6,525 bases of DNA, taken from positions 1 to 6,525 of the forward strand of contig CACXEN010000077.1 of the NCBI GenBank assembly GCA_902766675.1, written 5' to 3'. Every line of letters starts with the position of its first letter. The first letter of the stretch is position 1. This stretch comes from an uncultured Erysipelotrichaceae bacterium. Lineage in GTDB: Bacteria; Bacillota_I; Bacilli_A; Erysipelotrichales; Erysipelotrichaceae. The translations under genes and the position numbers were made by a program. Of this stretch, positions 1 through 5,775 are shown in pieces. The notes beneath the pieces were generated by a model. That model was not told the origin of the DNA, did no database searches, and was given only the letters and a program-made list of their open reading frames with translations.

Positions 1-372
1 TTAAAGGATATCAATTTAGAGATTCAAGAGGTTGAATGGAAACTATATGGTATTCGCGCAAAGAATTATGATGCAGTAAGCAAAAATAAAAATTTTAAAA
101 GTAATTATGAGAGATTCTTTGAAAGAAAAGAGAACTTGATTCATCAAAAGAATCATATTCTAAATCAAATCTGTTGGATGGAGGAATTCTTATTTCATCA
201 ATTATCAAAAGCATATCAAGATATTGTATGGTGTGCATATATAGAAAGAAAGACAATTCCATATCTTGCTAAGATATATCAATTTGCGCCACGCACCATT
301 TCCTTACGTTTATATCAAGCAAATAAAGAATATGAAAAATATTGTGGCAATCGTGGCGAGAGTGGCGCTTAG
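1..372 (+). CDS. Sigma-70 region-4-like HTH regulator, phage/ICE RinA-ArpU-like (3' part)
   Basis: The frame is open from base 1 to the TAG at 370-372, giving 123 visible residues with the start upstream of the window. A TTG at 136 could be read as a start, but the frame continues unbroken upstream and no ribosome site precedes that codon, so this is the tail of a longer protein. The first ~60 visible residues are charged and helical (EVEWKLYGI, then KNYDAV), like the N-terminal part of RinA/ArpU/DUF1492-type phage regulators. Codons ~71-113 look like a region-4 helix-turn-helix: a helix around YQDIVWCAYIE, a turn, then IPYLAKIY and PRTISLRLYQANKEY as the recognition helix. Such proteins typically activate late phage or conjugative-element genes. 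No other mobile-element gene is visible here, so the target is unknown. The fold is fairly clear, the exact family is not. Confidence 0.6.
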   Translation, partial: LKDINLEIQEVEWKLYGIRAKNYDAVSKNKNFKSNYERFFERKENLIHQKNHILNQICWMEEFLFHQLSKAYQDIVWCAYIERKTIPYLAKIYQFAPRTISLRLYQANKEYEKYCGNRGESGA

Positions 373-400
373 TTTCTATAGCATTCACTTATAAAGCATC

Positions 401-406
401 TATAAT
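401..406 (+). promoter_or_regulatory. Candidate -10 box (TATAAT) upstream of the adhesin gene
   Basis: A perfect TATAAT lies 93 bases before the adhesin ATG, in the gap after the upstream gene. Transcription would start near 413, giving an ~86-base leader that begins at the paired elements listed separately. No good -35 hexamer sits 16-18 bases upstream (the best at that spacing is ATAGCA at 378-383), and there is no TGn extension. In AT-rich DNA this remains a candidate only. Confidence 0.4.
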
Positions 407-418
407 GATAGTGTGTGT

Positions 419-446
419 AAGTAACTCGTGGGGAGTTACTTTTTTT
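419..446 (+). terminator. Rho-independent terminator-like hairpin (9-bp stem, U-tract)
   Basis: AAGTAACTC (419-427) pairs perfectly with GAGTTACTT (433-441) around a GTGGG loop, and Ts run from 440 to 446. This has the form of an intrinsic terminator. It lies 47 bases after the stop of the upstream regulator, so the simplest reading is that it ends that transcript. Because a TATAAT lies just before it at 401-406, it would also sit at the extreme 5' end of a transcript for the adhesin, where it could act as an attenuator or a protective 5' hairpin. Confidence 0.75.
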
Positions 447-452
447 GGTTAT

Positions 453-458
453 AGGAGG
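453..458 (+). promoter_or_regulatory. Orphan consensus Shine-Dalgarno (AGGAGG)
   Basis: A perfect AGGAGG lies 40 bases before the adhesin ATG, too far to serve it. The adhesin has its own site, AAGGAG at 486-491, 7 bases before the ATG. The nearest downstream start is GTG at 462, which opens only five codons before TAG at 477-479. A GTG at 458 and an ATG at 482 share a frame that ends at TGA 500-502, overlapping the adhesin ATG. None is convincing as a gene. The site could drive a minimal leader peptide, act as ribosome standby, or be remnant sequence. Confidence 0.4.
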
Positions 459-498
459 TGAGTGAAACACACATATTAGTTATGGAAGGAGTGGGAAA

Positions 499-3033
499 AT
501 GAGAAGACTAATAAAGAAGTTGGCTAGTATTTCACTAGCTTTTTTGTTGGCAAGTATATCACTACTACAAATGAATACAATAGATATTCAAGCGGATGCA
601 GTAGATATATTTATTGATGAAGAAAATAATATCTTTTGGATTACAAATGAATATTTACCAGGTGGCTGGAGTGCGATAGGATCATATATTTTATCGCAAG
701 GAAAACCTGCATATTGTATTGAACCAGAATATCCAGCAAAGTTTGGAGAAGATGTATATGCGACTAGTACATTATCAAAATATAATGGCTATTCAGAAGA
801 GGTTAAGGCAAAAATCGCAGCTATTGCGCATTTTGGATATCAATATAAAGGAAGAACACATTCGAAATATTATTTAGCAACACAAAATTTAATTTGGAAA
901 TTGGTAGATGAAAATGCGAAATCACAATCTTTATATGTTACATCAAGTCCAGCAGTAGGTAATGAGCCACCAAATGATTTAAAAAATATTACAAAAGAAA
1001 TCGCAGCTTTGGAAAAAGAAATAGAAAAAGATGTCGATGCATATCTCGCAAGTGTTGGAATGATGGATTTCGTCATACAAGATGAAAATGGCAAAGAAGT
1101 AGGGGTAAGTGGTGAAAATGCGTCATATGATTTAGCGAAAGTAGGAAAGACATATACAATCACCGATCGAAATGGTGTTTTACAATATAGAAAACTTCCT
1201 GAACATACATTCAAAGGAAATGTCACAAAGAAAGATAATACACTTACGATTACACCATCAAAAGATGATATTGGATTAAAGAAGATTACTTTTTCTTCTG
1301 ATCTTGCAATAGAAGATTTGGGTTATAATCCAATTATTTTAGTTTCAGATGATTACCAAAAACTCATTGTTAGAGGAAATGTTTCTGGTGCGAAAGGTGG
1401 ATCCATTTCTCTTAATACAATTGCCTTTGGTGGTTTAGTTGTACAAAAAAGAGATTATGAGACCAAAAAGGATATCGCTCTAGGTGGTGCTACATTACAA
1501 GATGCACAATACCAAATCACAAATATTTCAAAAGAAAAAATATTATTTAAAGAAAATGATATATACAAAGAAATTCAACCCAATCAAATTGTTACAACGA
1601 TACATACAGATGAAAAAGGGATAGCTAAGTTAAATGATGATTCTTTAATGCAAGGGAAATATCGCATAGAAGAAGTAGCAGCCCCAAATGGATATTTAAA
1701 ATCTGGTATGAATTTATCAAAAGAATTCACAATTCAAAAAGATGGAGAAATCATTGATTTATCTTCTGTAGAAAATGCGCCACAAAATCAAATTATTCGT
1801 GGAGATTTTTCTTTTCGAAAAATCGCAAGTGGAAATCAAAATGCATTAGCAAATGTAAAATTTAAGATTACTTCTAAAACAACAGGGGAAAGTCATATCG
1901 TTCAAACAGATGAAAATGGATATTATTCCTCTAGCAATGACTATAACCAACATTCTTATAAAACAAATACAGGGGAAGTAGATAGTGGTTTATGGTTTGG
2001 AGAAGACACTAAAGTAAATGATGCATTAGGCGCATTACCATATGATACATATATTTTGGAAGAGATTGCCTCTAAAGAAAATGCTGGATATGAGATGCAT
2101 CGATCAGAGTTCAAAATAATAAGAAATAATTTAGTAATTAACTTAAATAATATTGAAAATTTAGAAACGAAAAAGAATCCAAATCTAAAAACAAAAGTAA
2201 ATACGGATAATGCAAATAATCTAATCGAGCCATTAGAGAAAATAACAATTGTTGATACAGTTTATTATGAAGATTTCCCAATAAATAAAGAAGTCACAAT
2301 CAAAGGACAACTCTTCGATAAAACAACAGATACTTTCTTACCAATCCAACAAGAAATAACATTTACTCCAATATCAGAAACAGGAAGTGTAGATGTTACT
2401 TTTGAATTTGATGCAAGAAAGTTGGGTGGTCATACATTGGTTGTATTTGAAAGTGCATATCTAGATGACGAAGAATTTGTATCACATGCAGATAAAAATG
2501 ATATAGATCAAACTGTATATGTAAAAGAAAAAGAAATCACAATTCAAACAAGTGCATATGACGCAAAAGATGGCGATAAAATAATTGATCAAGAGAAAAA
2601 TATCAATGTAATTGATGAAGTGAGATATACAAATTTAGATACCACACAAGAATATGAAATGGTTGGCGTATTAATTGATAAAGAAACGCAGAAAGAAGTG
2701 ATTGAAAATGGAGAACCAATTCGTGCAACGACAACTTTTACTCCTACAACAAGTGATGGTAGCGTAGATGTATCATTTCTTTTTGACGCAAGACAATTTG
2801 AAAGTAAGGAAGTTGTCATATTTGAAGAGCTCTATCAAAAAGATGGAAATGAAAAGAAAAAAGTAGCAGAACATAAAGATATTCATGCGGCTTCCCAGAC
2901 GATTCAAGTAAATAAAAAACCAAAGATTCCAAATACAAGTGATGAAAAGAATTTGATGACTTATTGGGGCCTATTTGGGCTTTCTTTTATTGTCTTTGGT
3001 ATAGCATATCGCTTTAAAGATATGCATGTATAA
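499..3033 (+). CDS. VaFE repeat-containing, thioester-bearing LPXTG-type cell-wall adhesin
   Basis: Secreted, wall-anchored adhesin of 844 residues. The ATG has AAGGAG 7 bases upstream. Domains in order: signal peptide 1-34 (KK-rich start, hydrophobic core, ADA cleavage site); thioester domain ~40-155, with C73 in AYCIEP and Q129 in ATQNLIW; a beta-rich region ~190-308; CnaB/SpaA domain 1 ~311-428 (K317, E392 in YRIEEVAAP, N426); CnaB/SpaA domain 2 ~435-556 (K441, E522 in YILEEIAS, N554); two VaFE/T-Q ester domains ~562-675 and ~680-804; IPNTS 810-814, membrane segment ~819-837, and short tail RFKDMHV. In this family the thioester is thought to react with host amines while the cross-linked domains form a rigid stalk. 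It is attached to peptidoglycan by a sortase, which is not encoded here. A solitary cell-wall adhesin is more likely than a pilus subunit, since no pilin partner is present. The ligand is unknown. Architecture is confident, bond chemistry is inferred from motifs. Confidence 0.92.
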   Translation: MRRLIKKLASISLAFLLASISLLQMNTIDIQADAVDIFIDEENNIFWITNEYLPGGWSAIGSYILSQGKPAYCIEPEYPAKFGEDVYATSTLSKYNGYSEEVKAKIAAIAHFGYQYKGRTHSKYYLATQNLIWKLVDENAKSQSLYVTSSPAVGNEPPNDLKNITKEIAALEKEIEKDVDAYLASVGMMDFVIQDENGKEVGVSGENASYDLAKVGKTYTITDRNGVLQYRKLPEHTFKGNVTKKDNTLTITPSKDDIGLKKITFSSDLAIEDLGYNPIILVSDDYQKLIVRGNVSGAKGGSISLNTIAFGGLVVQKRDYETKKDIALGGATLQDAQYQITNISKEKILFKENDIYKEIQPNQIVTTIHTDEKGIAKLNDDSLMQGKYRIEEVAAPNGYLKSGMNLSKEFTIQKDGEIIDLSSVENAPQNQIIRGDFSFRKIASGNQNALANVKFKITSKTTGESHIVQTDENGYYSSSNDYNQHSYKTNTGEVDSGLWFGEDTKVNDALGALPYDTYILEEIASKENAGYEMHRSEFKIIRNNLVINLNNIENLETKKNPNLKTKVNTDNANNLIEPLEKITIVDTVYYEDFPINKEVTIKGQLFDKTTDTFLPIQQEITFTPISETGSVDVTFEFDARKLGGHTLVVFESAYLDDEEFVSHADKNDIDQTVYVKEKEITIQTSAYDAKDGDKIIDQEKNINVIDEVRYTNLDTTQEYEMVGVLIDKETQKEVIENGEPIRATTTFTPTTSDGSVDVSFLFDARQFESKEVVIFEELYQKDGNEKKKVAEHKDIHAASQTIQVNKKPKIPNTSDEKNLMTYWGLFGLSFIVFGIAYRFKDMHV
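709..897 (+). other. Thioester (TQXA-type) core: Cys73 to Gln129 region
   Basis: This segment encodes both halves of the presumed internal thioester: Cys73 (codon 715-717) in AYCIEP and Gln129 (codon 883-885) in TQNLIW, 56 residues apart. The Cys-x-x-Pro and TQxxIW signatures are those of Gram-positive thioester adhesin domains. In that family the Cys-Gln bond forms spontaneously and can react with lysine side chains on host proteins. Bond formation in this protein is inferred. Confidence 0.8.
2182..2910 (+). repeat. Two tandem VaFE/T-Q ester-bond domain repeats within the adhesin
   Basis: Residues ~562-675 and ~680-804 are diverged copies of one domain. Shared landmarks are a Thr-containing first strand (T565 and T684), VDTVYY versus IDEVRY, FTP followed by GSVDV and FDAR, the VaFE signature (VVFE 648-651, VIFE 773-776), and a closing His with Gln eight residues on (H663/Q671, H792/Q800). 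In structurally known T-Q ester domains of clostridial adhesins the closing Gln bonds to a Thr in the first strand. The copies differ enough at DNA level that recent slippage duplication is unlikely. Confidence 0.8.
2926..3030 (+). other. C-terminal cell-wall sorting signal with atypical IPNTS motif
   Basis: Residues 810-844 have the tripartite layout of a sortase substrate: pentapeptide IPNTS, a hydrophobic stretch of about 19 residues, then a short tail with Arg and Lys. The pentapeptide departs from LPXTG at both ends, with Ile for Leu and Ser for Gly, while the central Pro-x-Thr is kept. The layout is clear. Which sortase class acts on it cannot be told from this window. Confidence 0.8.
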
Positions 3034-3034
3034 T
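3029..3034 (+). promoter_or_regulatory. Candidate -10 box for pepC overlapping the adhesin stop codon
   Basis: A perfect TATAAT spans the adhesin stop codon (TAA 3031-3033). Transcription would begin near 3041 and give a leader of about 50 bases for pepC. There is no convincing -35 hexamer at standard spacing. No terminator with a T-tract lies between the adhesin and pepC, so read-through from the adhesin is an alternative or additional source of pepC mRNA. Confidence 0.35.
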
Positions 3035-3044
3035 ACTTGTTAGA

Positions 3045-3089
3045 AATAATACTTTCGTGTAGAGTATCCTCTGTAAGGGAGGTATTATT
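3045..3089 (+). promoter_or_regulatory. Inverted repeat enclosing the pepC ribosome binding site
   Basis: AATAATAC (3045-3052) is the exact reverse complement of GTATTATT (3082-3089), which ends at the base before the pepC ATG. The enclosed 29 bases contain the Shine-Dalgarno AAGGGAGG (3075-3082). Inside, CCTCT (3068-3072) can pair with GGAGG (3078-3082, one G-U pair), masking that site. There is no T-tract, so this is not a terminator. The stem is AT-rich and short, so it may be fortuitous. Confidence 0.35.
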
Positions 3090-4406
3090 ATGAGTAGTAT
3101 TCGTCTACAAGATATTAAAAAATTACGTAAGAATTTCGTGAATAATGAAAAGGCAAGAATTGTGTCAAATGCACTTACTAAAAATGATGTAAGTACTATT
3201 TCACGTGTATTTCAAGCTGAGGTAGATAATCCAAATATTTTCTCTATTGATATCAAAACAATGAAAGTCACAAACCAAATGTCTTCTGGTAGATGTTGGA
3301 TCTTTTCTGCGATGAATGTATTTAGAGAAATGATTGCGAAAAAGTGTAACATCAAAGATTTTGAATTATCACAAAACTACATTGCATTCTATGACAAATT
3401 AGAAAAAGTGAATTGGTTTATGGAATGTGTCATCAATGAAATCAAAGCTCCATTATCGTCTCAAGAGAACCGTTTCTTATTAGAAACAGCTGTTGGGGAT
3501 GGCGGTCAATGGAATATGCTAGTAAGTCTAGTAAAAAAATATGGTCTATGTCCAAAAACTGCAATGCCAGAAACATATCAATCTTCTCATACACATGAAA
3601 TGAATGAGATTTTGAATAGACGTTTAAGAAAGTTTGCGTATGACATTCATAAAGCAAAACGCAATGATGTAGAGAAATTAAGAAAAGAATGTCTAAAAGA
3701 ATGTTATGGAGTAATCGCAGCTTGTTTTGGATTACCACCAGAAACATTTACTTTTGAATACTATGACAAAGATGATAAATCACATGCAATTCATAATTTA
3801 ACACCACTAAAATTCGCTAAAGAATATTTAGATATTGATTTAGATGATTACATTAGTGTGATTCATGGTCCAACAAAAGATAAACCTTTCTATAAGACAT
3901 ATTCTGTAAAACATCTAGGAAATGTAGTAGATGGGGAAGAAATCTGCTTATTAAATCTTCCAATGGAAGAATTAAAGGCTGCAGTTTTAGCACAAATGAA
4001 AGACAATGAAATTGTATGGTTTGGATGCGATTGCGCAAAAGAAGGCGATCGTAAATTGGGTTTATGGGACGATCAACAATATGATTATGAAAACACATTC
4101 GATATTCAACTTGCGATGAGTAAAGAAGAAATGTTAGAAACAAGACATAGTATGATGAATCATGCGATGGTTCTAACAGGAGTAAATCTAGTTGATGATA
4201 AACCAACAAGATGGAAGATTGAAAACTCATGGGGTGATAAAATTGCCAATGATGGATATTTCATCGCAAGTGATACTTGGTTTGATAAATATGTTTATGT
4301 TGTAGCAGTCAATAAAAAATATTTATCTAAAAAGGCTCAAAATGCTCTAAAACAAAAACCAAAAGTATTAGAACCATGGGATCCATTTGGAACATTAGCG
4401 AAGTAG
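3090..4406 (+). CDS. pepC: Aminopeptidase C (bleomycin hydrolase family, peptidase C1B)
   Basis: A 438-residue cytoplasmic papain-fold cysteine aminopeptidase that removes N-terminal residues from peptides, supplying amino acids from imported or recycled peptides. The catalytic set is complete: oxyanion Gln63 and nucleophile Cys69 in NQMSSGRCW, His358 in MMNHAM, and Asn379 in the WKIENSWG block. The C-terminus (EPWDPFGTLAK) matches the conserved arm that in PepC/Gal6 reaches into the active site and enforces aminopeptidase specificity. Length matches the family, usually about 440-450 residues. There is no signal peptide, as expected for a self-compartmentalising cytosolic hexamer. The ATG has AAGGGAGG 7 bases upstream. 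The gene follows the adhesin by 56 bases without an intervening terminator and ends in a strong hairpin terminator. Nothing suggests transfer or damage. The assignment is very secure. Confidence 0.96.
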   Translation: MSSIRLQDIKKLRKNFVNNEKARIVSNALTKNDVSTISRVFQAEVDNPNIFSIDIKTMKVTNQMSSGRCWIFSAMNVFREMIAKKCNIKDFELSQNYIAFYDKLEKVNWFMECVINEIKAPLSSQENRFLLETAVGDGGQWNMLVSLVKKYGLCPKTAMPETYQSSHTHEMNEILNRRLRKFAYDIHKAKRNDVEKLRKECLKECYGVIAACFGLPPETFTFEYYDKDDKSHAIHNLTPLKFAKEYLDIDLDDYISVIHGPTKDKPFYKTYSVKHLGNVVDGEEICLLNLPMEELKAAVLAQMKDNEIVWFGCDCAKEGDRKLGLWDDQQYDYENTFDIQLAMSKEEMLETRHSMMNHAMVLTGVNLVDDKPTRWKIENSWGDKIANDGYFIASDTWFDKYVYVVAVNKKYLSKKAQNALKQKPKVLEPWDPFGTLAK

Positions 4407-4434
4407 AATGCATATCAATGCATTCTATTTTTTT
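4404..4434 (+). terminator. Rho-independent terminator of pepC, starting in its stop codon
   Basis: TAGAATGCAT (4404-4413) pairs perfectly with ATGCATTCTA (4418-4427) around the loop ATCA, followed by seven Ts (4428-4434). The first three stem bases are the pepC TAG stop codon itself. The stem and T-tract leave little doubt that transcription from pepC ends here, separating it from rimO. Confidence 0.92.
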
Positions 4435-4441
4435 AAAGGTG

Positions 4442-4450
4442 TGATATGAT
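4442..4450 (+). promoter_or_regulatory. Candidate extended -10 promoter of rimO
   Basis: TGATATGAT fits an extended -10 (TGn plus TATGAT, 4445-4450) just after the pepC terminator. The matching -35 position (about 4422-4427, ATTCTA) falls in the terminator stem and is weak, which extended -10 promoters tolerate. Transcription would start near 4457, only about 8 bases before the rimO ATG. rimO needs its own promoter because the upstream unit is terminated. Confidence 0.5.
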
Positions 4451-4464
4451 ACTGTTTGTTGAGT

Positions 4465-5775
4465 ATGAAAGTTGGAATTATTTCACTAGGATGTGCAAAG
4501 AATCTTGTGGATACAGAAAATCTATTGGGATTGCTTGCAGAAAATGATATAGAACTAGTCACATCGTATGATGATGCAGATGCAATCATTATTAATACAT
4601 GTGGTTTTATTGAAAGTGCAAAAAAAGAATCTATTGATACAATTTTAAGAATTGCGGATTTAAAAGAAAAGAATCTAAAGAAATTGATTGTAATGGGGTG
4701 CTTGTCACAACGTTATAAAAAAGATTTGATTGAGACACTTCCAGAAGTAGATCTTTTTATTGCGATTGATGAATATGATAATCTGGGACTTATTCTTTCA
4801 GATGTTTTAGGTGTAAAAATCACAAATACATATGGTAAGACACCACGAAAACTATCTGGAAAAGAGTGGATGGCATATTTAAGAATAGCGGATGGTTGTG
4901 ATAATAAATGTAGTTATTGTGCGATTCCAAATATTCGTGGACCTTTAAAGTCCAGAAGTGAAGAAGAAATTATTGAAGAAGCCAAAGAGCTCATTCAACA
5001 AGGTGTAAAAGAAATCAATTTAGTTGCACAAGATGCATCTAGATATGGATATGATATGGATCATACATTGCATTTATCTTCACTGTTAAAAAAGCTAGAT
5101 GTATTAGAGGGAATTAATTGGATTCGAATTTTATATTTATATCCAGATGAAATACCAGACGATCTAATTGAAACGATGAAAAATGGTAAGCATATACTTC
5201 CGTATTTTGATATTCCAGTACAACATGGATCAGATCGAATTCTAAAAAAGATGAATCGTAGAGGAAGTCATGCATTGATTGTGGAAAGAGTACAAAAGAT
5301 TCGTGAAGCTTTACCAGATGCATTTTTACGTACAACTTTAATTACTGGATTCCCAAGTGAAACAGAAGAAGACCATCAAGAAACATTACGTATGATCAAA
5401 GAAGTTGAATGGGATCATTTGGGTGCTTTTACATATTCAAAAGAAGAAGATACACCAGCATATTCTATGGAAGATGATGTACCTGAAGATATCAAGAATC
5501 AAAGACTACAAGAAATTCTTGCATTACAAGCTAGTATAGAATCTAAAAGATATAGTAAATGGATTGGCAAAGAAGATATTGTTTTAGTGGAAGGAATTGA
5601 TGCACTTACTGGAATGTATATTGCAAGAAGTGCAATGTTTGCGCCAGATGATGTAGATGGTAGTGTCCGTTTTTCTAGCTTACAAACAATTGATTTAGGT
5701 ACCTTTGTGAAGGTGAAATATAAAAAAGTATCCAATCAAACATTGATTGCGGATGTGGTTGAGGAGAATGCATGA
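4465..5775 (+). CDS. rimO: Ribosomal protein uS12 methylthiotransferase RimO
   Basis: Radical-SAM enzyme that adds a methylthio group to the conserved aspartate of ribosomal protein S12. Numbered from ATG 4465 it has 436 residues. The N-terminal MTTase domain opens MKVGIISLGCAKN and supplies C10, C46 and C79 for the auxiliary 4Fe-4S cluster. The radical-SAM core follows with C145, C149 and C152 (CX3CX2C in DGCDNKCSYCAI) and then RGPLKSRS. A C-terminal TRAM domain (~372-436) binds the substrate. The MKVGIISLGCAKN opening and the DGCDNKCSYCAIP block favour RimO over the tRNA enzyme MiaB. The frame extends upstream to TTG codons at 4456 and 4459, but ATG 4465 gives the family's conserved N-terminus. 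No good Shine-Dalgarno precedes it: AAAGGTG (4435-4441) is too distant, suggesting a very short leader. It overlaps the next gene by four bases. Confidence 0.95.
   Translation: MKVGIISLGCAKNLVDTENLLGLLAENDIELVTSYDDADAIIINTCGFIESAKKESIDTILRIADLKEKNLKKLIVMGCLSQRYKKDLIETLPEVDLFIAIDEYDNLGLILSDVLGVKITNTYGKTPRKLSGKEWMAYLRIADGCDNKCSYCAIPNIRGPLKSRSEEEIIEEAKELIQQGVKEINLVAQDASRYGYDMDHTLHLSSLLKKLDVLEGINWIRILYLYPDEIPDDLIETMKNGKHILPYFDIPVQHGSDRILKKMNRRGSHALIVERVQKIREALPDAFLRTTLITGFPSETEEDHQETLRMIKEVEWDHLGAFTYSKEEDTPAYSMEDDVPEDIKNQRLQEILALQASIESKRYSKWIGKEDIVLVEGIDALTGMYIARSAMFAPDDVDGSVRFSSLQTIDLGTFVKVKYKKVSNQTLIADVVEENA
5761..5775 (+). promoter_or_regulatory. ATGA overlap and internal RBS coupling rimO to the next gene
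   Basis: The next gene's ATG (5772-5774) overlaps the rimO TGA (5773-5775). Its Shine-Dalgarno, GAGGAG at 5761-5766, lies in the last rimO codons with 5-base spacing. This arrangement decides the start of the downstream gene and indicates translational coupling by terminating ribosomes. Confidence 0.85.

Larger units (their letters stand above)
412..473 (+). promoter_or_regulatory. Candidate structured leader: outer 7-bp stem enclosing the hairpin
   Basis: TGTGTGT (412-418) is the exact reverse complement of ACACACA (467-473). The 5' arm abuts the terminator-like hairpin (419-441), so in RNA the outer stem would enclose that hairpin, its U-tract and the strong AGGAGG at 453-458. Both stems can form together. 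The arms are simple GT/CA repeats, so chance pairing is possible. No known riboswitch class is recognised. Confidence 0.35.

Noticed and set aside
136..372. A complete 78-residue gene starting at TTG 136
   Set aside because: The same frame stays open to base 1 with coherent helical protein sequence, and no ribosome site precedes 136. A longer gene cut by the window edge is the better reading.
870..1226. 118-codon open frame on the reverse strand inside the adhesin gene
   Set aside because: It lies wholly opposite a confident coding gene. Its protein is low-complexity Ser/Phe-rich, as expected from the antisense of AT-rich coding sequence, and it has no recognisable domain.
3442..4230. Two reverse-strand open frames inside pepC (3442-3747, 3853-4230)
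   Set aside because: Both are antisense to conserved pepC codons, rich in Leu, His and Ser, and show no known motif.
4446..4547. 33-codon frame from ATG 4446, preceded by AAAGGTG, overlapping the start of rimO
   Set aside because: It runs out of frame through the conserved N-terminus of rimO and its product has no recognisable features. The ATG falls inside the likely -10 box.
4620..4626. Run of seven As in rimO as a possible slippage or frameshift site
   Set aside because: The rimO frame is intact and full length on both sides, and such runs are common in AT-rich Lys codons.
5114..5735. Reverse-strand open frames inside rimO
   Set aside because: They are shadows of the conserved rimO reading frame with no independent coding signal.
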